44,542 nt of DNA. It comes from Syntrophomonadaceae bacterium. GTDB taxonomy: Bacteria > Bacillota > Dethiobacteria > DTU022 > PWGO01. This document shows positions 35,894 through 43,892 of this stretch, one piece after another. The position numbers and the translations under genes were made by a program. The stretch spans positions 1 to 44,542 of the forward strand of contig PUKQ01000204.1 in NCBI GenBank assembly GCA_003550565.1. The letters are read 5' to 3'. Numbering within the stretch: the stretch's first letter is position 1; each line of letters starts with the position of its first letter. Under the pieces are notes generated by a model. It made no database searches, was not told the DNA's origin, and worked only from the letters and a program-made list of their open reading frames with translations.

Positions 35894-35952
35894 CCTGACA
35901 AATTTTTATATTCAACTTTAATAAGGAGTGGGCCTGAATCAACGCAAAAAAA

Positions 35953-36876
35953 ATGACAGCGCGAATTTTTAATATTCAAACCATGTCTACTGAGGATGGT
36001 CCCGGCATTCGTACTTCTGTTTTTTTCAAGGGATGCCCTTTGGCTTGTGCATGGTGCCAGAATCCCGAAGGATTAACCCAAGAAATTCATCTGGTGCATG
36101 ACTCCATTAGGTGTATTGGCTGTGGTAATTGTGTAGATAACTGTCCGCAGCAAGCTATTGAAATTTCACCGGAAGGGTTTACTTTTACTTCTGCCTGCCA
36201 AAAGTGCCTTACCTGTGTAAAAAATTGCCCTTCCACGGCAATCAGGGCTATCGGTGAAGATATTACTTTGGATGATCTTAAGTCAAAGTTGCTGCGGGAT
36301 CGCCCCTTTTATGAAAACTCCGGAGGCGGAGTTACCTTTACCGGAGGGGAAAGCCTGTTGCAGCCCGAATTTGTATCAGCTATCACTGACGAAATGAACA
36401 AAGAAGGTATTCATGTTTGCATAGATACTAGTGGTTATGTTAAAGAAGAAATTTTTCAGAGGGTAATTAAAAAAGCTTCTCTGATCCTTTATGACTTAAA
36501 AATTATTGACGAAGAGCGGCATAGTTTTTATACGGGGGTTTCCAATGTTCCCATTTTAGAAAATGCCAAATGGCTGAGAACTTCAGGAATACCGGTATGG
36601 GTACGAGTGGCTGTTATACCCGGATATACTGATGATTATGCTAATATTAAAGGTATTGCTGCTTTTATTCGGAGGCATATGCTGCCGGTGGTGGAACGAA
36701 TCGACTTATTGGGATATAATGACCTGTGTCTTAATGATTACCGGAGAATACGCATGGAATATAAACTGGAAGGTACCCCAAGAGTTAAAGAATCTGAAAT
36801 GATGAAACTTGTTGAATTAATGAATTCTGCGGGAGTAGATCAGGTAACTGCTTCCAACTACCGGGAAGGAGAATAA
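35953..36876 (+). CDS. Glycyl radical enzyme activating enzyme (radical SAM)
   Basis: A 307-residue activase that uses S-adenosylmethionine to generate the glycyl radical on the upstream enzyme. The radical SAM motif is CPLACAWC (near residues 29-36), then two inserted [4Fe-4S] ferredoxin motifs (CIGCGNCVDNCP; CQKCLTCVKNCP), which are typical of activases for enzymes other than pyruvate formate-lyase. GGGVTFTGGE is the SAM-binding block. The start ATG at 35953 lies about 24 bases after AAGGAG (35923-35928), and an A8 tract directly precedes it, which is unusually distant. An in-frame TGA lies just upstream, so no earlier start is available. Confidence 0.92.
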   Translation: MTARIFNIQTMSTEDGPGIRTSVFFKGCPLACAWCQNPEGLTQEIHLVHDSIRCIGCGNCVDNCPQQAIEISPEGFTFTSACQKCLTCVKNCPSTAIRAIGEDITLDDLKSKLLRDRPFYENSGGGVTFTGGESLLQPEFVSAITDEMNKEGIHVCIDTSGYVKEEIFQRVIKKASLILYDLKIIDEERHSFYTGVSNVPILENAKWLRTSGIPVWVRVAVIPGYTDDYANIKGIAAFIRRHMLPVVERIDLLGYNDLCLNDYRRIRMEYKLEGTPRVKESEMMKLVELMNSAGVDQVTASNYREGE

Positions 36877-36879
36877 TAG

Positions 36880-37617
36880 ATGCTCAATAAAAAACAATTG
36901 GAAATGCTGCAGTACAGCTTAACGCCAAAATTTATGGCTACCCGTGATCGGGAACAAAATATTAATCTGGTTATGATCAGCAGCATCGATTATTATCAAG
37001 AAATGATCGTTTTTAGCAACCTATTTATGTGGAAGACTTTTTATAATTTACAGGCAGATCCTTATGTGAGCATCCTGGTTATTGATGCCAATTTGAATTA
37101 CTTTAACATAGAGGGAAAATTTAAAGGGTTCGAAGAGACAGGAGAACTGGTTGATTATTTGAATAGAAGCGAATTTACCAGGTATAACGCCTATACCGGC
37201 ATCAGAAGTGCCGGTAAGATAGAAATAATTAGTATCAGCCCGGTAAAAAAGATGTCTTTTGCCTGGTTACTGTCAAAGCATTTAGCCAGCCGGGTTTTAT
37301 TTCGCAGTAGCGCCCCCCATTTTCCTCGGGCTGTAGCTGAAAAATTTTCCAGGCTTAAAAGTATTAAAGTTGTTTCCTTTCAAGATAATGAAAAAAATAT
37401 GTTCGTAATTCCTTTACCTGCATTTAACGTTAGCGGAGATTATCTTCTTTCTCCGGTAAGGCTTCCTGCCGGTAAAAAGTACGCCGCTAACGTAATTACT
37501 CCGGAAATTGTGTCGTTTCAGGTTAAAGGCACTATGGTTCCCCAGGAGTTGAAAGTAGAAGAAGTATATGCTGCAGGTCCTCCAGTGGCAGGCAAGCTTA
37601 TCTATTCCCTTACATGA
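36880..37617 (+). CDS. FMN-binding split-barrel-like protein, function unknown
   Basis: A 245-residue protein starting 4 bases after the activase. The N-terminal half (LTPKFMATRDREQNINLVMISS and DPYVSILVIDANLNYFNIEG-like text) resembles the pyridoxamine-5-phosphate oxidase/FMN split-barrel fold. No catalytic residues can be assigned. The C-terminal 100 residues are not recognised. Position at the end of the glycyl radical operon suggests a linked role, but this is inferred from context only. Confidence 0.55.
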   Translation: MLNKKQLEMLQYSLTPKFMATRDREQNINLVMISSIDYYQEMIVFSNLFMWKTFYNLQADPYVSILVIDANLNYFNIEGKFKGFEETGELVDYLNRSEFTRYNAYTGIRSAGKIEIISISPVKKMSFAWLLSKHLASRVLFRSSAPHFPRAVAEKFSRLKSIKVVSFQDNEKNMFVIPLPAFNVSGDYLLSPVRLPAGKKYAANVITPEIVSFQVKGTMVPQELKVEEVYAAGPPVAGKLIYSLT

Positions 37618-37646
37618 TAATTATTATAGAATTACGCTGGTAAAGC

Positions 37647-37664
37647 CCCGGACTTTAGTCCGGG
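37647..37664. repeat. IS200/IS605-like end hairpin or terminator
   Basis: CCCGGACT (37647-37654) and AGTCCGGG (37657-37664) form a perfect 8-bp hairpin around TT, followed by AAGTCGTCAC. Such GGACTTTAGTCC hairpins are typical of IS200/IS605-family ends. No transposase is nearby, so it may be a relic. It could also terminate both convergent operons. The flanking 37618-37816 gap is otherwise AT-rich. Confidence 0.5.
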
Positions 37665-37816
37665 AAGTCGTCACATAGCTATTAAACATAATTTATTTAT
37701 ATTCAAGGCATTTTCTATCTTTTAATAAAAAGTCAAGCCTTCGGAATGGAGTTTTGCTTTAATTTATACCCTAAAAGAGACTAAGTTAATTTTGCCTTTT
37801 TAAAAGTAATAATATA

Positions 37817-38608
37817 TTAGGGTTCATTATTATCAAGATTAGCTATAGAAACACCGGCCAGCTCAAAAAAGTTTAACATTAAAATTTCCCCGTCCGGCTT
37901 TCTTCCCCTTAATTCGGGATGGAACTGGACTCCATATATCTTTTTTTCTTCGTGTCGAATTATCTGGATTTCGCATAAATCTGTAGACCCCAGATTGATG
38001 AATTCTCCCGGAACCTCTTTAATTTCTTCGCTGTGCCAGCTAAAAACTGAAATAGGACTTTCCAATCCATCAAAAAAAGGATCATCCTGCAATAATTCTA
38101 CCTGTATATAACCTAACTCCTGATAGCCCATAGGTGCTACAGGAGCATTGTATGCCTGGGCTATCAACTGGTGCCCGCCGCAGATGCCCAATACAGGCAG
38201 TGAAGTTTCCCTTAAAAAAATGAACACCGGTTCCATTACCTCTTTACTGTAATCTGTCCATGGTGCAGTTTGGCCAGAAATGAGCACACACAACGGATCG
38301 TGCTTTTTAACTCTCCCCTTATCTGCTTCGGGGTAGTGTATTATATCTATATTAACATCTGCCAGTTGCTGGACGTAGTCAGCCAGGCAGTAAGCTGGGT
38401 TCATGATCAGGTTTTCTTCGGGAGGGGTATACATGGGGTCAATGATTACTATGGTTTCTTTTTCCTCTTCTATAGGGGTGGGTTGCCAAAAGATTCCCCT
38501 TACCATCTGCCACCTTAAGAAGTCTGTAATTAACAGCATGGCTGTTATCATTATTATTACCAGTAAAATCCAAATATAAGTCTTTTGCCACCATTTTTTT
38601 CTCTTCAT
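37817..38608 (-). CDS. Membrane-anchored class I glutamine amidotransferase-like protein
   Basis: A 263-residue protein with a ribosome site AAGGAGGAATA before the ATG. Residues 11-29 form one membrane segment (TYIWILLVIIMITAMLLI) after a positively charged start, so the rest probably lies outside, or is held at the membrane. The remaining region is a class I amidotransferase fold: the nucleophile Cys143 in GICGGH, with His230 and Glu232 in VQFHPE. The triad is complete. A membrane anchor on this domain is uncommon, and no synthase partner is fused or adjacent, so the amide donor/acceptor reaction is unknown. It is the last gene of a three-gene minus-strand operon. Confidence 0.78.
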   Translation of the reverse strand: MKRKKWWQKTYIWILLVIIMITAMLLITDFLRWQMVRGIFWQPTPIEEEKETIVIIDPMYTPPEENLIMNPAYCLADYVQQLADVNIDIIHYPEADKGRVKKHDPLCVLISGQTAPWTDYSKEVMEPVFIFLRETSLPVLGICGGHQLIAQAYNAPVAPMGYQELGYIQVELLQDDPFFDGLESPISVFSWHSEEIKEVPGEFINLGSTDLCEIQIIRHEEKKIYGVQFHPELRGRKPDGEILMLNFFELAGVSIANLDNNEP

Positions 38609-38647
38609 GTATATTCCTCCTTCATATTTTTCTTTCGCAAAAGATTA

Positions 38648-40318
38648 TTATTCCATCTTCAGCGATTGATAGAAGAGAGGGGTCGCCGGGCTGGTGGCTG
38701 TTGGATCTGTAATCACGTTAATGCAGGCCGGCTTTCCGGAATCAAAAGCTCTTTGCAAAGCCGGAATAATATCTTCGTCTCGGGTGACAAACTCACCATA
38801 TCCACCCAACCCTTCAACCATTTTTTCGTAGTGACGTGTGCCCAACTCCGCGCATTGAAGTCGATCTGCACCAAGGGATAGTTCTTGACTGTGTTTGATC
38901 ATTCCCCAAGCGCAATCGTTATTGATTACACAAATTACAGGAATATTATGACGTACCATAGTATCGAACTCCATCCCGTTAAAACCAAAAGAACCGTCGC
39001 CATTCAGTAAAATTACTTTTTTATTGGGATTTGCCACTTTTGCAGCCATAGCAAATGGAATGCCGGTTCCCAGGCAACCAAAAAGGCCCGAAGAAGTTCC
39101 TATAACTCCGGCTTTGTGCTGTGATCTGAATCCGGTAAGCCCAAAATAAACAGTGTCTCCGCCTTCTGCCACATAAAAGGCATCTTCACCTGCAAATTCT
39201 TGAATGCGGGCTGCCAGGCGGATAGGGTGAATTGGTTCTTCCGCTTTTTTCTTCATTCTTAATTCAAAGTCTAACATGGAACGGCTTTCCGCTTTTTATG
39301 TTTGTAGCCACTCCTGGTGATTATTTTTACTAACCAAAGGAATAAGCTGGGTAAGTATTGCTGCTGCATCACCTACTAGCCCCACATTAGCGTGGCGATT
39401 GCGGTTTATTTCATGGGGATCAATATCAATACGAATTACTTTCGCGCCAGGAGGGATCATTTCTCCTGATTGCATAATCCAGTTGAAACGCAGCCCCGCT
39501 GCTATAATGACATCGGCTTGCTGGAGAGTGACATTCATGCCGATATTACCACAATCCCATATGGAAAGATGGTGGTTATCGGGTAATGCCCCTCTTCCAT
39601 AGTTCATCAACATGAAAGGAAACCCTGTTTTTTCAATAAATTGCTGCAGAGGAACGGAACAATTGCTTAAACCAAGTCCGGTCCCCCCGAGAAAGAGAGG
39701 CTGTTTTGCATTATCGATTATTTCTGCTGCTTGTTTAAGTTTTTCTTCAGCAGAACAGATGGCACTGCTCTGTTTTGGACTAACAGGCATTGGTACCTGG
39801 CTTATATCCACAGAAACGTTTAAAATGTCAGGAGGCAGTTCCAAAAAAACAGGCCCAGGGCGCCCTTCACGAGCGTAACGAAAAGCTATGGACAAATACT
39901 CAGGAATACGATTTACATCGTAACAGGTGGCAGCCCATTTGGTTATGGGCTTAACCATATCCATTTGATTCATCTCTTGTAGCGCTCCTTTAAGATCATC
40001 CCGCAGTGGTGCTCGTCCACAAAGCACTACCAGAGGGGTGTTTTCCAAATAAGCATTCACAATGCCCGTGAGGCCATTGGTGAAACCCGGACCTGCAGTT
40101 AGAAAGCAAACTCCCGGTTGCCCGGTATATATGGTCCAGGCATGAGCGGCCATCACTGCCGCCTGTTCATGACGTACATCGATGGTACGAATATTGTATT
40201 CGGTGAAACCATCTAGAATAGATTCGATATGGCCGCCGGATATGCCGAATACAGTGTCAATTTTTTCTACTTCTTTTAAATATTTTACGGCCAAATGGCC
40301 GCCGTTTATTATATTCAT
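38648..40318 (-). pseudogene. TPP-dependent acetolactate-synthase-like enzyme interrupted by one in-frame TAA
   Basis: Two segments lie in the same reading frame: 39296-40318 (340 residues) and 38648-39277 (209 residues), separated by a TAA at 39298-39296 and six codons. The first part has the catalytic Glu51 (RHEQAAV), GPGFTNGLTG and the middle domain. The second has the TPP/Mg motif GDGSFGFNG followed by NN. Together they make a full acetolactate-synthase/IlvB-like enzyme of about 555 residues. The stop falls in the linker between the middle and C-terminal domains. The C part has no good ribosome site before its ATG, so the two are not an obvious designed split. Reaction and substrate are not known; it is expressed after the SCP2-like gene at 40742. 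Confidence 0.8.
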
Positions 40319-40382
40319 AATATTCCTCCCTGTGCCTTATGTTTAAAAATTGTCCCAAATTATGTTGGACAACTGGCTCCAA

Positions 40383-40742
40383 TTAAAAAATTAATTTTAC
40401 AGCTTCATTGAACCATTGGGCAAAATAAGCCATGCCGTCAATTTTCATTTTTCCCGCTGCTGCTGCTTTGAATTGCTCCTCGTCGCTTTGAGAGAGCATT
40501 ACTTTATAGCCCGTGAAAGCGTCTGACCAAATAATGGCTGCATCGTAAGCATGGTTTGCCCCCCGGAGGGAGTGGACTGTGCCGGCATCAAAAATGTACA
40601 GCCTGCCCCGTTTTCCGTCTGTTGTTTTGATCATAATACGGAGATTGTGTATGTTGCCGATATAGCGCCGGAAAACCTTATTATCCTTTGCAGCTTTCCT
40701 TAACAGGAAGTAGAGAATAAAAAGTAAAAGTGAGAACCGCAT
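40383..40742 (-). CDS. Small membrane-anchored protein, possible SCP2-like domain
   Basis: A 119-residue protein. The first 15 residues are hydrophobic (MRFSLLLFILYFLLR), likely one membrane anchor or signal. The rest (IMIKTTDGKRGRLYIFD; ending AGKMKIDGMAYFAQWFNE) loosely recalls the sterol-carrier-protein-2 fold with its GK-hydrophobic-G segment, but this is weak. It is the first gene of the minus-strand operon and is followed by the broken TPP enzyme 64 bases on. A T-box-controlled arg operon diverges upstream. The function is not known. Confidence 0.55.
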   Translation of the reverse strand: MRFSLLLFILYFLLRKAAKDNKVFRRYIGNIHNLRIMIKTTDGKRGRLYIFDAGTVHSLRGANHAYDAAIIWSDAFTGYKVMLSQSDEEQFKAAAAGKMKIDGMAYFAQWFNEAVKLIF

Positions 40743-41008
40743 TGCTTTCTCCTTAGTTATCGGGTTTTCCTAAATAAATAATATAATTATTTAAGATAAC
40801 ATTATTTTGAAAATCATCGGGAAATATTATTCTTTAATAGTTTGTTTCAAAGCAGCGTTCAATTGGCTTGATTTTATTAAAATAGGCGCGTTATTCTTGT
40901 GCTATATTCTGATAAATAAATTCTCCAGCAAAATAATAATTCCTTCAAAAAAGCAACTTTTGAATAATTATATTTCTGTTGTAGATGTTTTTGGTGCAGA
41001 AGTTTTTC
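40743..41008. other. AT-rich intergenic stretch with no supported gene
   Basis: Between the divergent small membrane protein and the arg promoter nothing convincing is seen. A 71-codon open frame (40807-41022) lacks a ribosome site and an ATG, and it runs into the promoter, so it is not accepted. Confidence 0.5.
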
Positions 41009-41038
41009 TTGACAGTAATTGATAGAAAATGATAGACT
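41009..41038 (+). promoter_or_regulatory. argC: Probable promoter of the arg operon
   Basis: TTGACA (41009-41014, perfect consensus) and TAGACT (41033-41038) with an 18-base spacer, placed directly before the T-box leader. Confidence 0.6.
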
Positions 41039-41069
41039 ATATCCTCTAAGGAAATATTGTTTAAATCAG

Positions 41070-41352
41070 ATGAAGGGGAGAGTAGCTAGCGGATCATGTT
41101 TAAGCGAGCCGGAGATGGTGAAAGCCCGGTACATGCCGGATAGTGAAGCGCACCCCGGAGGAGTTCTACTGAAGCTCGTGTGATGGGTGGTAGGTAGTTA
41201 CCGGTTCCTACCGTTAACAGGTTTTATCCGAGCGCCTTGCCGGATAAAAATGAGTGGGCCTGATTTAACATTTTTTGAATTATTAATCAAGGGCCAATAA
41301 AGGTGGTACCGCGAGCAAAGCCTCTCGTCCTTTAAAGGAAGAGAGGCTTTAA
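41070..41352 (+). promoter_or_regulatory. T-box leader of the arg operon with terminator
   Basis: The leader contains Stem I elements (AGAGTAGC near 41080; GGTGAAAGCC near 41117), the T-box AGGTGGTACCGCG at 41301-41313, and a terminator stem AAAGCCTCTC (41317-41326) with GAGAGGCTTT (41341-41350). Binding of uncharged tRNA would favour the antiterminator. The cognate tRNA is expected to be tRNA-Arg from the downstream genes; I could not place the specifier codon with confidence. Confidence 0.9.
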
Positions 41353-41447
41353 TAGTGTGGCAGTTTTTAATAATCTTATTTTCGATTTATTACTTTGATG
41401 TTTTAATTAATTATGTATTTATTGTTGGCAGGGAAGGAGGGAAAAAC

Positions 41448-42557
41448 ATGGGTGTAAACACCGGCAATGAAATTAAAAAGAAAAAAATTGCTGTATTAGG
41501 CGCTACCGGCTACACGGGCATGGAATTGATACGCCTGCTGGCAAATCACCCTGGTGTGGAAATAACTTTTGTAAGTTCGGAAAGCCATGCAGGGGCGGAA
41601 TTATCTGAGGTGCTTCCTCAATTTTATGGGATAAATAATATGAAATTTTCTTCTCTGGAAATTGAAGCTATACCTTCAGAAGTTGAATTCGTTTTTTGTG
41701 CTTTACCTCACGGACGATCTATGGAAGTGGTACCCGCTTTGTTAAATCAGAAAAAACGGATCATTGATCTTAGCGCGGATTTTAGGTTAAAAGACAGTTC
41801 TCTCTACCCAAAGTGGTATGAACGCAATCATTTGCATCCTGAACTTCTTTTGCAAGCAGTTTATGGATTATCAGAGATTTATCGGCAGGAAGTACGGGAA
41901 ACTGATCTTTTGGCAAACCCGGGTTGTTTCCCTACTGCGACAATTTTGGCGTTGGCGCCTTTGCTAACGGAAAATTTGGTTGATTTGAAAAGTATTATTG
42001 TAGATGCAAAATCCGGTGTTTCCGGGGGTGGACGTTCCCCCAAGCAGGCATTTCATTTTTCTGAATGCAGTGATAGCTTTAAAGCTTACCGGGTGGCCAA
42101 TCATCAGCACACTCCGGAAATTGAACAGGAGTTAAACTTTTTGCAAGCCGGCAAGCTGCTACCCCATCAGGAAAATAGGCCAGGTTCGGGGAATGCTACT
42201 ATTACCTTTACTCCCCACCTGCTTCCTATGAACAGGGGAATACTGGCAACTAGCTATCTTTCTTTGCGGCAGGATATTTCAGAGCATGAGCTCATAAGCT
42301 GTTACCAATCTTTTTATCAGGAAGAGTTTTTTGTAAATGTGCTTAATTTTTCAACTTTACCGGAAACACGCTGGGTTAGGGGCACCAATTTTTGTCACCT
42401 GGGGCTCCGCCTTGATAAACGTAACGGCAGAGTAATTGTGATTTCGGCAATTGATAATCTGGGGAAAGGTGCTGCTGGTCAGGCAATACAAAATATGAAC
42501 ATCATGAGCGGTTGGGCGGAAGAAACAGGGCTGAACAGTGCCGCTGTGGTACCTTAA
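41448..42557 (+). CDS. argC: N-acetyl-gamma-glutamyl-phosphate reductase ArgC
   Basis: ArgC reduces N-acetylglutamyl phosphate to the semialdehyde in arginine biosynthesis. The frame is open to 41355, but ATG 41448 follows GAAGGAGGG and gives a 369-residue protein of family-like length. It has an NADP-binding glycine-rich start (IAVLGATGYTGMELIRLL), CALPHGRSM, DLSADFRL, the catalytic cysteine in NPGCFPT and KSGVSGGGR. It starts the argC-argJ-argB operon under T-box control. Confidence 0.96.
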   Translation: MGVNTGNEIKKKKIAVLGATGYTGMELIRLLANHPGVEITFVSSESHAGAELSEVLPQFYGINNMKFSSLEIEAIPSEVEFVFCALPHGRSMEVVPALLNQKKRIIDLSADFRLKDSSLYPKWYERNHLHPELLLQAVYGLSEIYRQEVRETDLLANPGCFPTATILALAPLLTENLVDLKSIIVDAKSGVSGGGRSPKQAFHFSECSDSFKAYRVANHQHTPEIEQELNFLQAGKLLPHQENRPGSGNATITFTPHLLPMNRGILATSYLSLRQDISEHELISCYQSFYQEEFFVNVLNFSTLPETRWVRGTNFCHLGLRLDKRNGRVIVISAIDNLGKGAAGQAIQNMNIMSGWAEETGLNSAAVVP

Positions 42558-42611
42558 ATATTAATCAGATAGAATTATTTTGTAGATGTTTAAAGGAGGT
42601 CACAAAAGAAA

Positions 42612-43841
42612 ATGGAGCAAAAGCCGGTTGTGGAAAAAATACCTGAAGGGGGCATTACTTCCCCCCAGGGATTTCAGTCAGCAGGAGTTTGTTGTGGTAT
42701 TAAAAATAATACCAACAGCAAAAAAGATTTGGCCATGATTTTCTCAGAAGAACCCGCGGCAGCAGCGGGTGTATTTACCCGGAACCTATTTCAAGCTGCC
42801 CCGGTGATAATAAGCCGTGAGCGCATTAATAATGCTATTCAGGCGATTGTAATCAATAGTGGAAATGCCAATGCCTGTGTTGGAAAAGCCGGTTATCAAG
42901 ATGCCCTGGAAATGGGAACTATAACCTCCCAAAAGATGAATGTCCCGGAGGAGTCAATCCTGATAGCTTCCACAGGGCCGATTGGCCAACGACTTCCCAT
43001 GGAAAAAGTTCGGGAAGGAATTGCTGCTGTATCTTCCGAACTGACTCCCTCTCCGGAGGGAGGAGACCTGGCTGCTCAAGCTATTCTTACCACAGACACA
43101 ACTATAAAGAAAGCGGCTTATCGTTCCTGGATAGGAGAAAGGCCTTTTGTTGTGGGAGGTATGGCAAAGGGATCGGGAATGATATGTCCTGATATGGCAA
43201 CTATGCTGGCTTATATAACTACCGACCTGGGCGTGGACAGGTTGATGCTACAGGAGGCTTTTGGGGAAGCGGCTTCACGGTCTTTCAACCTTATATCTGT
43301 AGATGGGGACACTTCTACTAACGATATGGCAGTAGTTTTGGCGAATGGCTCTTCGGGTTTAGTAATTGAAAGAGAAAATTCTGGTTATGAGCTTTTTTGT
43401 CACATACTGCGGGAAATTTGCCGGGATTTGGCATATCAAATCATCTATGACGGAGAAGGAGCCACTAAAGTGATTTCGTTGACCGTAAAAGGTGCTCCCG
43501 GATATGCAGAGGCCAAAAAAATAGCTCGGGCAGTGCTTAATTCTTTACTGGTCAAAACAGCTTTTTTTGGCGAAGATGCTAATTGGGGGCGTATATTTGC
43601 GGCTATGGGTTATGCAGGTGTGCCTTTTGACCCCCATAAAGTAGATCTTTATATGGGATCGTGTAAAGTTGCTTCCGGAGGGCATAATATTGACTTTAAC
43701 GAAAAAGAGGTTTTGTCTATTTTGCAAAATAAAGAAGTTTTTATCACTATTGATTTAGGCATTGGCACAGAAGAAATTGTGGCCTGGGGCAATGATTTGA
43801 GTTATGAATATGTTACTATAAATAGTGAATACTTGACGTAG
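42612..43841 (+). CDS. argJ: Bifunctional ornithine acetyltransferase/N-acetylglutamate synthase ArgJ
   Basis: ArgJ moves the acetyl group from N-acetylornithine to glutamate. The 409-residue precursor cleaves itself before a conserved threonine, here the Thr of KGSGMICPDMATMLAYI. It has AGVFTRNLFQAAPV, NSGNANACVG, TGPIGQRLPM and GEDANWGRI. AAAGGAGG precedes the ATG. Whether it also makes acetylglutamate from acetyl-CoA cannot be told from sequence. Its place after argC and before argB is the standard arg order. Confidence 0.96.
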   Translation: MEQKPVVEKIPEGGITSPQGFQSAGVCCGIKNNTNSKKDLAMIFSEEPAAAAGVFTRNLFQAAPVIISRERINNAIQAIVINSGNANACVGKAGYQDALEMGTITSQKMNVPEESILIASTGPIGQRLPMEKVREGIAAVSSELTPSPEGGDLAAQAILTTDTTIKKAAYRSWIGERPFVVGGMAKGSGMICPDMATMLAYITTDLGVDRLMLQEAFGEAASRSFNLISVDGDTSTNDMAVVLANGSSGLVIERENSGYELFCHILREICRDLAYQIIYDGEGATKVISLTVKGAPGYAEAKKIARAVLNSLLVKTAFFGEDANWGRIFAAMGYAGVPFDPHKVDLYMGSCKVASGGHNIDFNEKEVLSILQNKEVFITIDLGIGTEEIVAWGNDLSYEYVTINSEYLT

Positions 43842-43892
43842 TAATATTGAAGTGAAAAGTAATTAAAGAGGAAGGGGGAGCAGATAGTTAAG

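Noticed and set aside
40807-41022. A 71-codon open frame before the arg leader
   Set aside because: No ATG or ribosome site; it runs into the promoter and has no recognisable domain.
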